Source: Bacteroidales bacterium
GTDB taxonomy: Bacteria > Bacteroidota > Bacteroidia > Bacteroidales > UBA932
Assembly: GCA_017550525.1 (NCBI GenBank)
Contig: JAFZOU010000039.1
Location: 1-64,000 of the forward strand
Direction of reading: 5' to 3'
DNA: 64,000 nucleotides
Part shown: piece by piece, positions 17,136-26,500 of the stretch
Numbering within the stretch: position 1 is the first letter of the stretch
Layout: the number at the start of each line of letters is the position of its first letter
The notes under the pieces: model-generated
What the model was told of the DNA's origin: nothing
Database searches by the model: none
What the model saw: the letters and a program-made list of their open reading frames with translations, nothing else
Made by a program: the position numbers and the translations under genes

Positions 17136-19133
17136 ATGAAAAAGATTTTTGAGACAGACCCCTGGCTCATGCCATTCAAAGATGCCATTGACGCAAGGCA
17201 TGAGCACATAAGTCAAACACTTAAGCACATTGCCGGAGACGGAAAACTCAAGGATGCGGTGAATAACCACATCTATTACGGCCTTCACCGCTGCAAGGAC
17301 GGCAGCTGGGTGTTCCGTGAGTACGCACCCAACGCCAACAAGATCTACCTCATAGGAGATTTCAACAACTGGAAGCGCACGGACGCATACGCTCTTAAAC
17401 CTCTTGGTGAGGGCAACTGGGAACTACAGCTCCCGGAGATGTTCCTAAGGCACGGTCAGCTTTACAAGCTCTACATAGAGTGGCCCGGCGGCGGCGGAGA
17501 ACGCCTCCCTTCATACGTAACCCGCGTAATCCAGGACCCTGTGACCAAGGTGTTCAGCGCAGAGGTCTGGAATCCTGAGAAGCCCTATCAGTGGAAGCAC
17601 GGCCACGCCGGAAAGCGCCCCCATCCACTCATCTACGAGTGCCATATAGGTATGGCCACGGAGAAGGAGAAGGTGGGAACCTTTGAGGAATTCCGCAAGG
17701 ACGTCCTTCCCCGCATCAAGAAACTTGGCTATGACACCATCCAGATAATGGCCCTCCAGGAGCACCCGTATTACGGCTCCTTCGGCTATCAGGTGTCAAA
17801 TTTCTTTGCCCTTAGCTCCCGCTTTGGCACACCTGAGGAATTCAAGGCCCTGGTGGATGACGCCCACGGAAAGGGCATTGCCGTCATCATGGACATTGTC
17901 CACAGCCACAGCGTGGAAAACACCCTTGAGGGCCTCAGTGAATTTGATGGCCGTGAAGACCTTTACTTCCACAATGGCCCCGCCGGAAGGCATCCCGCAT
18001 GGGGGTCCCGCTGCTTCGACTACGGCAAGGACTGCACCCGCTACTTCCTCCTCTCAAACGTAAAATACTGGATGGAGGAGTATCACATAGACGGTTTCCG
18101 CTTTGACGGGGTAACCTCAATGCTCTACTGGGACCACGGCCTTGGAAAGGACTTCGGCAACTATAGCCTCTACTTCGACGGCGGCGTAGACGAAGACGCC
18201 GTGATCTACCTTTCCCTTGCCACCCGCCTTGTTAAGGAAATGAACCCCAACGGCTTTACCATTGCGGAAGATATGTCCGGAATGGCCGGCCTTGCGGCAC
18301 CCTTCGAGGCATTCGGCGTGGGCTTCGACTTCCGTATGAGCATGGGCATCGCAGACCACTGGATCAAGTGGATCAAGGAACGCTCCGACGAGCAGTGGTC
18401 CATGGGAGAAATTTGGTGGGAACTCACCAACAAGCGGGCCGATGAAAAGACCGTCTCCTACGCAGAATGCCACGACCAAGCCCTGGTGGGGGATAAGACC
18501 ATCATCTTCCGCCTCATGGACAAGGAGATGTACTTCGCCATGAACAAGGAATCCCAGAATGACCTCATAGACAGGGGAATAGCCCTTCACAAGATGATAC
18601 GTCTTGTAACCGCCTCAACCGCCGGAGACGCATACCTGAACTTCATGGGCAACGAATTCGGCCATCCTGAATGGATAGACTTCCCCCGTGAAGGAAACGG
18701 ATGGTCCTTCAAATACGCCCGCAGGCAGTGGTCGCTGGTAGACAACCCCCTTCTCCGCTACGCCCCGCTCAATGATTTTGACGCTGCTATGATCCACCTT
18801 GTGAAAGAAGAGAGAATCCTGGATGAGCGCCCGGAACTTCTGGTGGCCGATGAGCAGAAGAAAATATTGATTTTCCGTAGGAAAAACTGTATCTTTGCAC
18901 TGAATTTCTCGCCAACGGGTTCTTATGCCAATTACGGCTTCAGCTGCCCGGAGGGAGAATATGAGAACGTACTTGACTCGGACGAGCAGATCTTTAACGG
19001 ATATGCCCGTCTCAAAAAGGGTGAGAAGCACGTTGCAATGCCCGGGAAATGTCCCAACGGCAACCAGGCCTACAACCACACTATGAAAGTGTACCTGCCG
19101 GCCCGTACCGCTATGGTTTTGAAGCAAGTATAA
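17136..19133 (+). CDS. glgB: 1,4-alpha-glucan branching enzyme (GH13)
   Basis: 665 residues. A CBM48 domain (EYAPNANKIYLIGDFNNW) precedes a GH13 barrel with DIVHSHS, the nucleophile in GFRFDGVTS, the acid/base Glu in TIAEDMSG and the transition-state motif ECHDQ. NFMGNEFGHPEW and the C-terminal beta domain complete the eukaryote-like (GH13_8) form. It creates alpha-1,6 branches in glycogen. It starts 8 nt after xseB, and the four following alpha-glucan genes are all on the plus strand with gaps of 3-10 nt, indicating one operon. Confidence 0.93.
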   Translation: MKKIFETDPWLMPFKDAIDARHEHISQTLKHIAGDGKLKDAVNNHIYYGLHRCKDGSWVFREYAPNANKIYLIGDFNNWKRTDAYALKPLGEGNWELQLPEMFLRHGQLYKLYIEWPGGGGERLPSYVTRVIQDPVTKVFSAEVWNPEKPYQWKHGHAGKRPHPLIYECHIGMATEKEKVGTFEEFRKDVLPRIKKLGYDTIQIMALQEHPYYGSFGYQVSNFFALSSRFGTPEEFKALVDDAHGKGIAVIMDIVHSHSVENTLEGLSEFDGREDLYFHNGPAGRHPAWGSRCFDYGKDCTRYFLLSNVKYWMEEYHIDGFRFDGVTSMLYWDHGLGKDFGNYSLYFDGGVDEDAVIYLSLATRLVKEMNPNGFTIAEDMSGMAGLAAPFEAFGVGFDFRMSMGIADHWIKWIKERSDEQWSMGEIWWELTNKRADEKTVSYAECHDQALVGDKTIIFRLMDKEMYFAMNKESQNDLIDRGIALHKMIRLVTASTAGDAYLNFMGNEFGHPEWIDFPREGNGWSFKYARRQWSLVDNPLLRYAPLNDFDAAMIHLVKEERILDERPELLVADEQKKILIFRRKNCIFALNFSPTGSYANYGFSCPEGEYENVLDSDEQIFNGYARLKKGEKHVAMPGKCPNGNQAYNHTMKVYLPARTAMVLKQV

Positions 19134-19143
19134 CGTTATATAT

Positions 19144-21072
19144 ATGGCTTTTTTGAAATTCAACAAGTCGGAACTGGTCAACCTTGAGTATTCCCTCAAG
19201 AGGGAAATCATCCTGGCCAACAAAACCGGCGCCTATTGCAACACGTCCATCGTGACCTGCAACACCAGGCGTTACCACGGCCTCCTGGCCGTACCGGTAG
19301 AAAAGTTCGGCGGCTTCAGGCATCTCCTCCTCAGTTCCCTGGACGAAAGCCTTACCCTCAGGGGCAAGCGCTTCAATCTGGGTATCCACTGCTACGGAGA
19401 CATCTATGAGCCGCGCGGACACAAGTACATTGTGGATTTCGACGCCGATCCTGTCCCTACCGTTACCTACAAGATCGGAGAAATCGTTTTCCGCAAGCAG
19501 ATTGTCCTGAGCCCGGACGCGGATCAGCTCATGATCCACTATGAACTGGTGAACGCTCCCGCAAAAGTGAAACTGGAGCTCAAGCCTTTCCTGGCTTTCC
19601 GTAACGTTCACGGCCTCACAGGAGAGAATGATGCCGCCAAGACAGACTTCAAGCCCGTCCAGAACGGCGCCGCATTCTGCCTCTATGAAGGCTTCCCTGA
19701 GCTCAACATCCAGTTAAGCTCTGCCCAGTCGGCCTACAGGCACAATCCCGTCTGGTACAAGGGCATCACTTATTCGGATGAGATGCGCCGCGGCTTTGAC
19801 TGCCGTGAGGATCTCCTCCAGCCCGGTATCTTTGAGATAGACCTCAAGCCCGGAGACTCAATCGTCGTTTCCGCAAGCGCGGGTGACAACGTGAACGCCT
19901 CCGGCCTCAAGCGCCGCTTCGCCGCTGTGGTTGAGAAAATCGGCCCCATCACTTCCTATCAGGATCAACTTGTCAGGGCCTCCGACCACCTTGTCCGTGA
20001 AAGTGGCGGCCGCAAGCAGATTGTAGCAGGTTACAGCTGGCTGTATACGGGTCTTCTCCGTGAAACCCTTGGCTCAATTGCCGGTCTCACGCTGTATGCA
20101 CACAATGACGCAAAGGAGTTTGAGGAAATCCTTGACAACCTCATTGAGGACAATCAGGAGCGCTTCACGCGCCGCACCACCCAGGTTGAGGCTCCTCTCT
20201 ACCTTGCCGTTGCCCTCCAGCAGTACATAGCCTGGGGCGCAAAGGCCAAGGATGTCTGGGCCAAGTACGGTCCCGTGATGAAGGCTGTCATCGAGAGTTA
20301 CCTTCCCGGCGTACGCCAGGAGGTCGCAATGCAGCCCAACGGCCTCCTGTGGGCCCAGAAGGACGGCGTTGCCCTCAGCTGGATGAACGCCTACATTAAC
20401 GGCCGTGCCGTTACGGAGCGCGCCGGATATCAGGTAGAAACCAATGCAATGTGGTATAATGCCATTGCGTTCGCCCTTGAGAATGAGCGCAAGAACGGCA
20501 GTTTCTACAAGAAGTGGGCTCCCATCAAGGAACTCATTGAGAAGAACTACCAGCCCACGTTCTGGAACGCGGATATGGGTATCCTGGCCGATTACGTGGA
20601 TAACGGCGGCCAGCACCTTGAGGTCCGTCCCAACCAGCTCTGGGCCGTATCCCTGGACCACATCTGCGTGTCCGACGACGTCGTGTCAGGGGTTATGAGA
20701 ATTGTGAACGCAGAGCTTGTGACCCGCCGCGGCATCCGCACCCTCAGTCCCCGCGACGTCCGCTACAAGGGCGTGTACGAGGGCAACCAGGTCCAGCGTG
20801 ATGAAGCCTATATGAACGGCTGCGCATGGCCGTTCCTCCTTGCCCAGTTCTGCTACGCCAGCTTCAATATGATGGGCAAGAACTTCATAAAGAGAGCGGA
20901 ATGGCTCACGGAAGGCTTCTACGAGGATCTTTTCAAGCACGGTGTTGGCTGCTTCAGTGAGCTCTACGACGGAGACCCGCCCCACGAGCCCCACGGAGCT
21001 ATCTCATCGGCCATGACCACCGCCGCCCTTCTCAACATCAACTGGCTCATTGAAAAATACAGGGAGGAATAA
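19144..21072 (+). CDS. Glycogen debranching enzyme (amylo-alpha-1,6-glucosidase type, GH133-like)
   Basis: 642 residues. The N-terminal domain begins with SLKREIILANKTGAYC and CNTRRYHGLLAVP, the signature of archaeal/bacterial type debranching enzymes. The C-terminal (alpha/alpha)6-type catalytic part contains YTGLLRETLGSIAGL, MAMQPNGLLWAQKDG-like sequence and QHLEVRPNQLWAVS. It removes alpha-1,6 branches from limit dextrins. Ten nt after glgB, so synthesis and breakdown enzymes are made together. Confidence 0.88.
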   Translation: MAFLKFNKSELVNLEYSLKREIILANKTGAYCNTSIVTCNTRRYHGLLAVPVEKFGGFRHLLLSSLDESLTLRGKRFNLGIHCYGDIYEPRGHKYIVDFDADPVPTVTYKIGEIVFRKQIVLSPDADQLMIHYELVNAPAKVKLELKPFLAFRNVHGLTGENDAAKTDFKPVQNGAAFCLYEGFPELNIQLSSAQSAYRHNPVWYKGITYSDEMRRGFDCREDLLQPGIFEIDLKPGDSIVVSASAGDNVNASGLKRRFAAVVEKIGPITSYQDQLVRASDHLVRESGGRKQIVAGYSWLYTGLLRETLGSIAGLTLYAHNDAKEFEEILDNLIEDNQERFTRRTTQVEAPLYLAVALQQYIAWGAKAKDVWAKYGPVMKAVIESYLPGVRQEVAMQPNGLLWAQKDGVALSWMNAYINGRAVTERAGYQVETNAMWYNAIAFALENERKNGSFYKKWAPIKELIEKNYQPTFWNADMGILADYVDNGGQHLEVRPNQLWAVSLDHICVSDDVVSGVMRIVNAELVTRRGIRTLSPRDVRYKGVYEGNQVQRDEAYMNGCAWPFLLAQFCYASFNMMGKNFIKRAEWLTEGFYEDLFKHGVGCFSELYDGDPPHEPHGAISSAMTTAALLNINWLIEKYREE

Positions 21073-21075
21073 ACT

Positions 21076-22365
21076 ATGAGAGTACTAATGTTTGGTTGGG
21101 AGTTTCCTCCCCATATCGCCGGCGGTCTTGGAACTGCCTGCGAAGGCATTGTAAAGGGTCTTGCCCATAACGGCGTAGAAACCCTCTTTGTGATGCCGTC
21201 GGCCTCCGGAGATGAAGACCAGAGCGCCACAACCATCATAAACGCCTCGGACGTTGCCGTAGACACCGTCACAGAAACCGTGGATCAGTTCCTTGACAAG
21301 GTCAAGTTCATCCACATCGGTTCCAACATGGTTCCCTACGCAGATCCCGAGGAATTCGGCCGTCTTGTGGAAGAAGAAAAACGCCGTCAGGTGAAGGACT
21401 TCTCCATAAGCTATGGCCAGAAATTCAAGTTCTCCGGCAAGTACGGCGCAAACCTTATGGAAGAGGTTGCACGCTATGCCATGGTTGGCGGTACAATCGC
21501 CATGCAGAGAAAGGATGAATTTGACGTCATCCACGCCCATGACTGGCTGTGCTACTACGCCGGCATCGCCGCCAAGGAACTTACCGGAAAGCCTCTAGTG
21601 ATCCATGTCCATGCCACGTCATTTGACCGAGGCAGCGTGGACAACATAGACACCAGGGTCTTTGCCATCGAGCAAAGGGGTATGCAGGTGGCCGATAAAG
21701 TTGTGACCGTGAGCGACCTCACCCGCAACATCGTCATCACCCGCTACGGCATTGATCCCGCAAAGGTAGTCACCGTCCACAACGCGGTAGACTTCAGCGG
21801 CAGGGAAAACCTGGAGGTGGAGCGCGGAGTGAAGGAACCCGTTGTTACCTTCCTCGGCCGTATCACCTACCAGAAGGGTCCGGAATACTTCATCGAAGCC
21901 GCCGCAAAGGTCCTCAAGCGCACCAAGAACGTACGCTTCGTGATGGCCGGAAGCGGTGACATGATGAACCGCGCCATCCGTCACGCCGCCCGCCTTGGCA
22001 TCAGTGACCGTTTCCACTTCACGGGCTTCCTCAGGGGCGCAGACGTCCAGAAGATGTTTGCCCTCTCAGACGTGTACATCATGCCTTCCATCTCGGAGCC
22101 TTTCGGCATTTCCCCTCTGGAGGCCATGCGTACGGGAGTCCCTTCCATCATTTCCAAGCAGTCCGGCGCCGCGGAGGTCCTCAAATATGCCTTCAAGGTA
22201 GACTTCTGGGATGTGGATGCAATAGCAGACGACATCTATGGTCTGCTCAGCTACCCGGCCCTTGCGCACTTCAGCACAGCAATGGGATACGATGAGGTTA
22301 ACGCCCTCAAATGGAATGGCGCCTGCGCCAAGCTCAAGAAAGTTTATGAATCAGTTGTAAAATAA
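21076..22365 (+). CDS. GT4-type glycosyltransferase, probably alpha-glucan/glycogen synthase-like
   Basis: 429 residues with two Rossmann lobes: FGWEFPPHIAGGLGTACEG at the N-terminus, IHAHDWLCYYAG mid-protein, VVTFLGRITYQKGPEYF, and the C-terminal nucleotide-sugar motif SEPFGISPLEA (E-x7-E). In Bacteroidota this gene commonly sits next to a GH57 gene, as here, and is annotated as a glycosyltransferase of alpha-glucan metabolism. The donor nucleotide is not evident. Separated by 3 nt from the debranching gene. Confidence 0.8.
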   Translation: MRVLMFGWEFPPHIAGGLGTACEGIVKGLAHNGVETLFVMPSASGDEDQSATTIINASDVAVDTVTETVDQFLDKVKFIHIGSNMVPYADPEEFGRLVEEEKRRQVKDFSISYGQKFKFSGKYGANLMEEVARYAMVGGTIAMQRKDEFDVIHAHDWLCYYAGIAAKELTGKPLVIHVHATSFDRGSVDNIDTRVFAIEQRGMQVADKVVTVSDLTRNIVITRYGIDPAKVVTVHNAVDFSGRENLEVERGVKEPVVTFLGRITYQKGPEYFIEAAAKVLKRTKNVRFVMAGSGDMMNRAIRHAARLGISDRFHFTGFLRGADVQKMFALSDVYIMPSISEPFGISPLEAMRTGVPSIISKQSGAAEVLKYAFKVDFWDVDAIADDIYGLLSYPALAHFSTAMGYDEVNALKWNGACAKLKKVYESVVK

Positions 22366-22371
22366 GATATT

Positions 22372-23562
22372 ATGGCAACAAAGAGCATCTGCCTGTATTT
22401 CCAGGTCCATCAGCCCACAAGGCTTCGCCTGTACAGATTCTTTGATATCGGCAAAGATTCCCATTATTACGATGACTTTGCCAACCGCACCATCCTGCGC
22501 CGTGTGGCCCAGAAGTGCTACCTTCCCATGAACCAGCTTATGCTGGAACTCATCAACGCCAACAAGGGCAAGTTCAAGATTGCCTATTCCATCTCCGGCA
22601 GCGCCCTGGAGCAGTTCCAGAGGTTTGCTCCTGAGGTGATAGACAGCTTCAAGGCCCTTGCTGCAACAGGCCGCGTGGAGTTCCTTGCAGAGACTTACTA
22701 TCACTCCCTGGCATCCATCGGCTCAGATTCAGAGTTCAAGCATCAGGTAGCAAAGCACGCCGCCAAGATTGAAGAGCTGTTTGGCGTTAAGCCCACCGCA
22801 TTCCGCAATACGGAGCTTATCTATGACAACTCTATCGGTGAGATTGTCTATGAGATGGGTTACAAGACCATGCTCACTGAGGGTGCCCGTCACATCATGG
22901 GCTGGCAGAGCCCCAACTTCGTGTACACAAGCGCCACTCAGCCCCGCCTGAAGCTCCTTCTCCGTAACTACACCCTCTCCGATGACATCGCATTCCGCTT
23001 CGCGCAGAATAAGGTCACCGCAGACCAGTATGTAGGCTGGCTCAAGGAAAACGCCAAGGATGGAGATATCGTGAACCTGTTCATGGACTATGAGACCTTT
23101 GGAGAGCACCAGGCCGCAGACACCGGCATCTTCGACTTCATGAAGGCCCTTCCCGCCGCGGTCCTGAAGGACGGTACCTTCGGTTTCGCAACACCTTCAG
23201 AGGTTGTGAAGAAGTACAAACCCGTGGCCGATATTGACGTTGAGGACACCATCTCCTGGGCCGATGAAGAGCGCGACGTTACCGCATGGCTTGGCAACGA
23301 GCTCCAGAGTGAGGCCTTCAAGAAGGTTTACGCCATGAAGGAGAAGCTTGCCATTGTGAATGACCCGGATCTGTATGAAGACTGGGGCCATCTCCAGGAG
23401 AGCGACCACTTCTATTACATGTGCACCAAGTTCTTCAGTGACGGTGAAGTGCACAAGTACTTCAACCCCTATGATACTCCCTACGAGGCATTCATCAACT
23501 ATATGAATGTTATCTCTGACTTCCAGATCCGTCTGGATGAAAAGCGCGCGGCGTTGGATTAA
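22372..23562 (+). CDS. GH57 family glycoside hydrolase (alpha-glucan active)
   Basis: 396 residues. GH57 motifs: HQPTRLR near the start, the nucleophile Glu in AFRNTELIYDN, and the acid Asp in NLFMDYETFGEHQ. GH57 contains alpha-amylases, 4-alpha-glucanotransferases and branching enzymes; I cannot decide among these. Context between a GT4 synthase and the glycogen synthase-phosphorylase gene points to glycogen or maltodextrin remodelling. Confidence 0.85.
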   Translation: MATKSICLYFQVHQPTRLRLYRFFDIGKDSHYYDDFANRTILRRVAQKCYLPMNQLMLELINANKGKFKIAYSISGSALEQFQRFAPEVIDSFKALAATGRVEFLAETYYHSLASIGSDSEFKHQVAKHAAKIEELFGVKPTAFRNTELIYDNSIGEIVYEMGYKTMLTEGARHIMGWQSPNFVYTSATQPRLKLLLRNYTLSDDIAFRFAQNKVTADQYVGWLKENAKDGDIVNLFMDYETFGEHQAADTGIFDFMKALPAAVLKDGTFGFATPSEVVKKYKPVADIDVEDTISWADEERDVTAWLGNELQSEAFKKVYAMKEKLAIVNDPDLYEDWGHLQESDHFYYMCTKFFSDGEVHKYFNPYDTPYEAFINYMNVISDFQIRLDEKRAALD

Positions 23563-23565
23563 GTG

Positions 23566-26500
23566 ATGGCAACGAAGAAGAAAGAATTACTGCAACCGGA
23601 TTACCTGTTTGAAGTAAGTTGGGAGGTTTGTAACAAGGTTGGCGGCATTTACACCGTCGTGGCCACAAAGGCCCTGCACCTGAGCTCACAGCTGGGCAGG
23701 CGCCACATTTTCATCGGCCCGGATGTCTGGATGCACAGAAGTGACAATCCGGATTTTCTGGAAGACCCCATGCTCTACCGCTAGTGGAAGGCGCAGGCTC
23801 TCACTGAGGGCCTCCGCTTCCGCGTGGGGCGGTGGAACATTCCCGGCCGTCCCGTGGCCATCCTTGTGGATTACAAACAGTTCCTTACCCAGGCCGATGA
23901 TATCCTGGGTGCCCTGTGGAAAGATTTCGGCGTGGACTCAATCTCCGGAAACTGGGATTATAAGGAGTCTGCGGTGTTTGGTGTCATCGCAGGCCGCGTG
24001 ATAGAGAGTTTCTGGAATTATAACCTCAAGGGCGGAGAAAAGGTTGTGGCCCAGTTCCATGAATGGCAGACCGGCGCCGGCATCCTTCACATCAAGAAAG
24101 CCGGAATTCCCATCGCTACGGCGTTCACAACGCACGCCACAATGATGGGCCGCTGCCTTGCCGGCAACAATCTCCCGCTCTACGACAACATGTCCCAGTA
24201 TAACGGCGATGAAATGGCACGCCGCTTCAACGTCACCGCCATCTACTCGCTGGAGAAGAAATCGGCCCAGAATGCCGATGTATTCACAACGGTGAGCGAT
24301 ATCACCGCCAGGGAGTGCGCCCAGTTCCTGGAGCGCCCCGTGGATGTTGTCACCCCTAATGGCTTCGAGAACAGCTTCACACCGGCGTCGGACGCCGCTT
24401 ATGACACCCTCCACAAGGCTGCCCGTGAGTGCCTGGTGAAGGTTGCCACCGCCATGAGCGCAGAGGCTGTCCCGGAGAACTCCATCTTTATCGGCATTGG
24501 TGGCCGTTACGAATTCCGAAACAAGGGAATTGACGTTTTCATCGACGCCCTTGACAAGCTCAACCGCACCGGCTTCGAAGGCCGTCCCGTCCAGGCTTTC
24601 ATCATGATTCCTTCAGGCCATCACGGCCCGGACAAGGAGCTTGTGGCAAAGCTGGAAGGCCGCGGAGACGAGCATTATCAGACCCAGACTTCGCATTACC
24701 TCATGAATGCGGAGTACGACACAATTACCCGCCGTCTGAGGGAAACCGGCCTTGTGAACTCAATAGGGGACAAGGTGAAGGTTTACTTCATCCCTTCATA
24801 TCTTACCGGGGAAGACGGCGTTTTCAACATGTCATACTACGACTTACTGTGCGGGCTTGACCTTGCCCTGTTCCCGTCGTATTATGAACCCTGGGGTTAC
24901 ACCCCGCTGGAGGCCCTTGCCTTCAGGATTCCCACCCTCACCACAGACCTCGCGGGCTTTGGCCTCTGGGTGGAAACCCATTACAAGAAGAAACATACCG
25001 GTATCACCGTCCTTCACAGGAATGAGACCAATTATGATGAGGTTGTGGACGGCGTGGCGGAGCGCGTCAAGGAAATCGCAAACCTTGACAAGACTCAGCG
25101 CAAGGCATACCGGGAAAATGCCCGTGAGGTTGCTCAGATAGCCCTCTGGGATAATCAGATAATATACTATAAGGAGGCCTACTCGCTTGCACTTGAGAAA
25201 GTTCAGGCACGTAAGGACTCCTACAAATCCAAAGACAAGACAATGCAATATTTTAAATCAGACGTAACTTCTCCTTCATGGCGTTCCATTATTGTTACAC
25301 GCCATCTTCCGGAGAAGCTCTCCCGCCTGGAGAAACTTTCCAAGAACCTGTGGTGGTGCTGGAACGAGAGCGCAAAGGATCTTTTCAGGTCCATCGATCC
25401 CGACATCTGGCACAAGAGCGGCCACAATCCTCTTGCTGTGCTGGATACCGTAAGTATCAAGCGTTTCCAGCAGCTCTCCGAGGACGCAGAATTCCTTGCC
25501 CGCATGCGAAGGGTTCTTGACGAATTTGATACTTACATGGCCGCAAAGGCAAAGCGTAAGGATCCTTCCATCGCATATTTCTGCATGGAATACGGTCTGG
25601 ACACTTCTCTGAAGATCTACTCCGGCGGCCTTGGTATCCTTGCAGGTGACTACCTAAAGGAAACCTCCGATATGAATGTGAATCTTGTGGCCGTGGGTCT
25701 TCTGTACCGCTACGGATACTTCAACCAGGTGCTCAGCGCCCAGGGGTATCAGGTGGCCGGTTATGACGCCCAGGACTTCACCAAGATTCCCGCAGTCCCG
25801 GTGCTGGATAAGGACGGCAACTGGGTAACCACTTCCGTGGCATTCCCCGGCCGTAACCTCACGGCACGCCTCTGGAAGGTGGAAGTGGGCCGCACGGACC
25901 TCTATCTTATGGATACTGACTATGAGGCCAATATCCCCGAGGACCGCGAGGTTACCTATCACCTCTATGGCGGCAACTGGGAAAACCGTCTCAAGCAGGA
26001 ACTCCTCCTTGGCGTGGGCGGTATCCGCGCACTCCGTAAGCTTGGCCTGGATCCCCAGGTGTATCACTGCAACGAGGGCCACGCCGCGTTCATCGGCATG
26101 GAGCGTCTCCGCGAGTACATTGAGAAGGACAACCTTGACTTCTCAGAGGCTCTTGAGGTTGTACGCGCAAGTTCCCTGTTCACCACTCACACTCCTGTTC
26201 CGGCAGGTCACGACGCCTTCGAGGAAGGCCTCCTGAGGCAGTATATCGGCCATTATCCGGAGCGCCTTAAAGTGGACTGGGAAACCCTCATGTCCCTTGG
26301 TAAGGACAATCCTCTGGATCCTCATGAGAAGTTCTCCATGAGTAACCTTGCCGCCAACATCTCCCAGAACGTGAACGGCGTGTCCATGCTTCACGGAAAG
26401 GTATCCCAGGATATCTTCCAGCACATGTACCAGGGTTATCTCCCGGAGGAACTCTTTGTAAGCTATGTCACCAACGGCGTTCACTATCCTACATGGTGCG

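Noticed and set aside
23563..23565. GTG as start of the synthase-phosphorylase gene
   Set aside because: The next codon is ATG and gives the normal N-terminus; the difference is one residue.
23782..23784. General reassignment of TAG to an amino acid
   Set aside because: TAG ends lon, rng, ribF, truB and other genes at their normal family lengths, so it works as a stop here.
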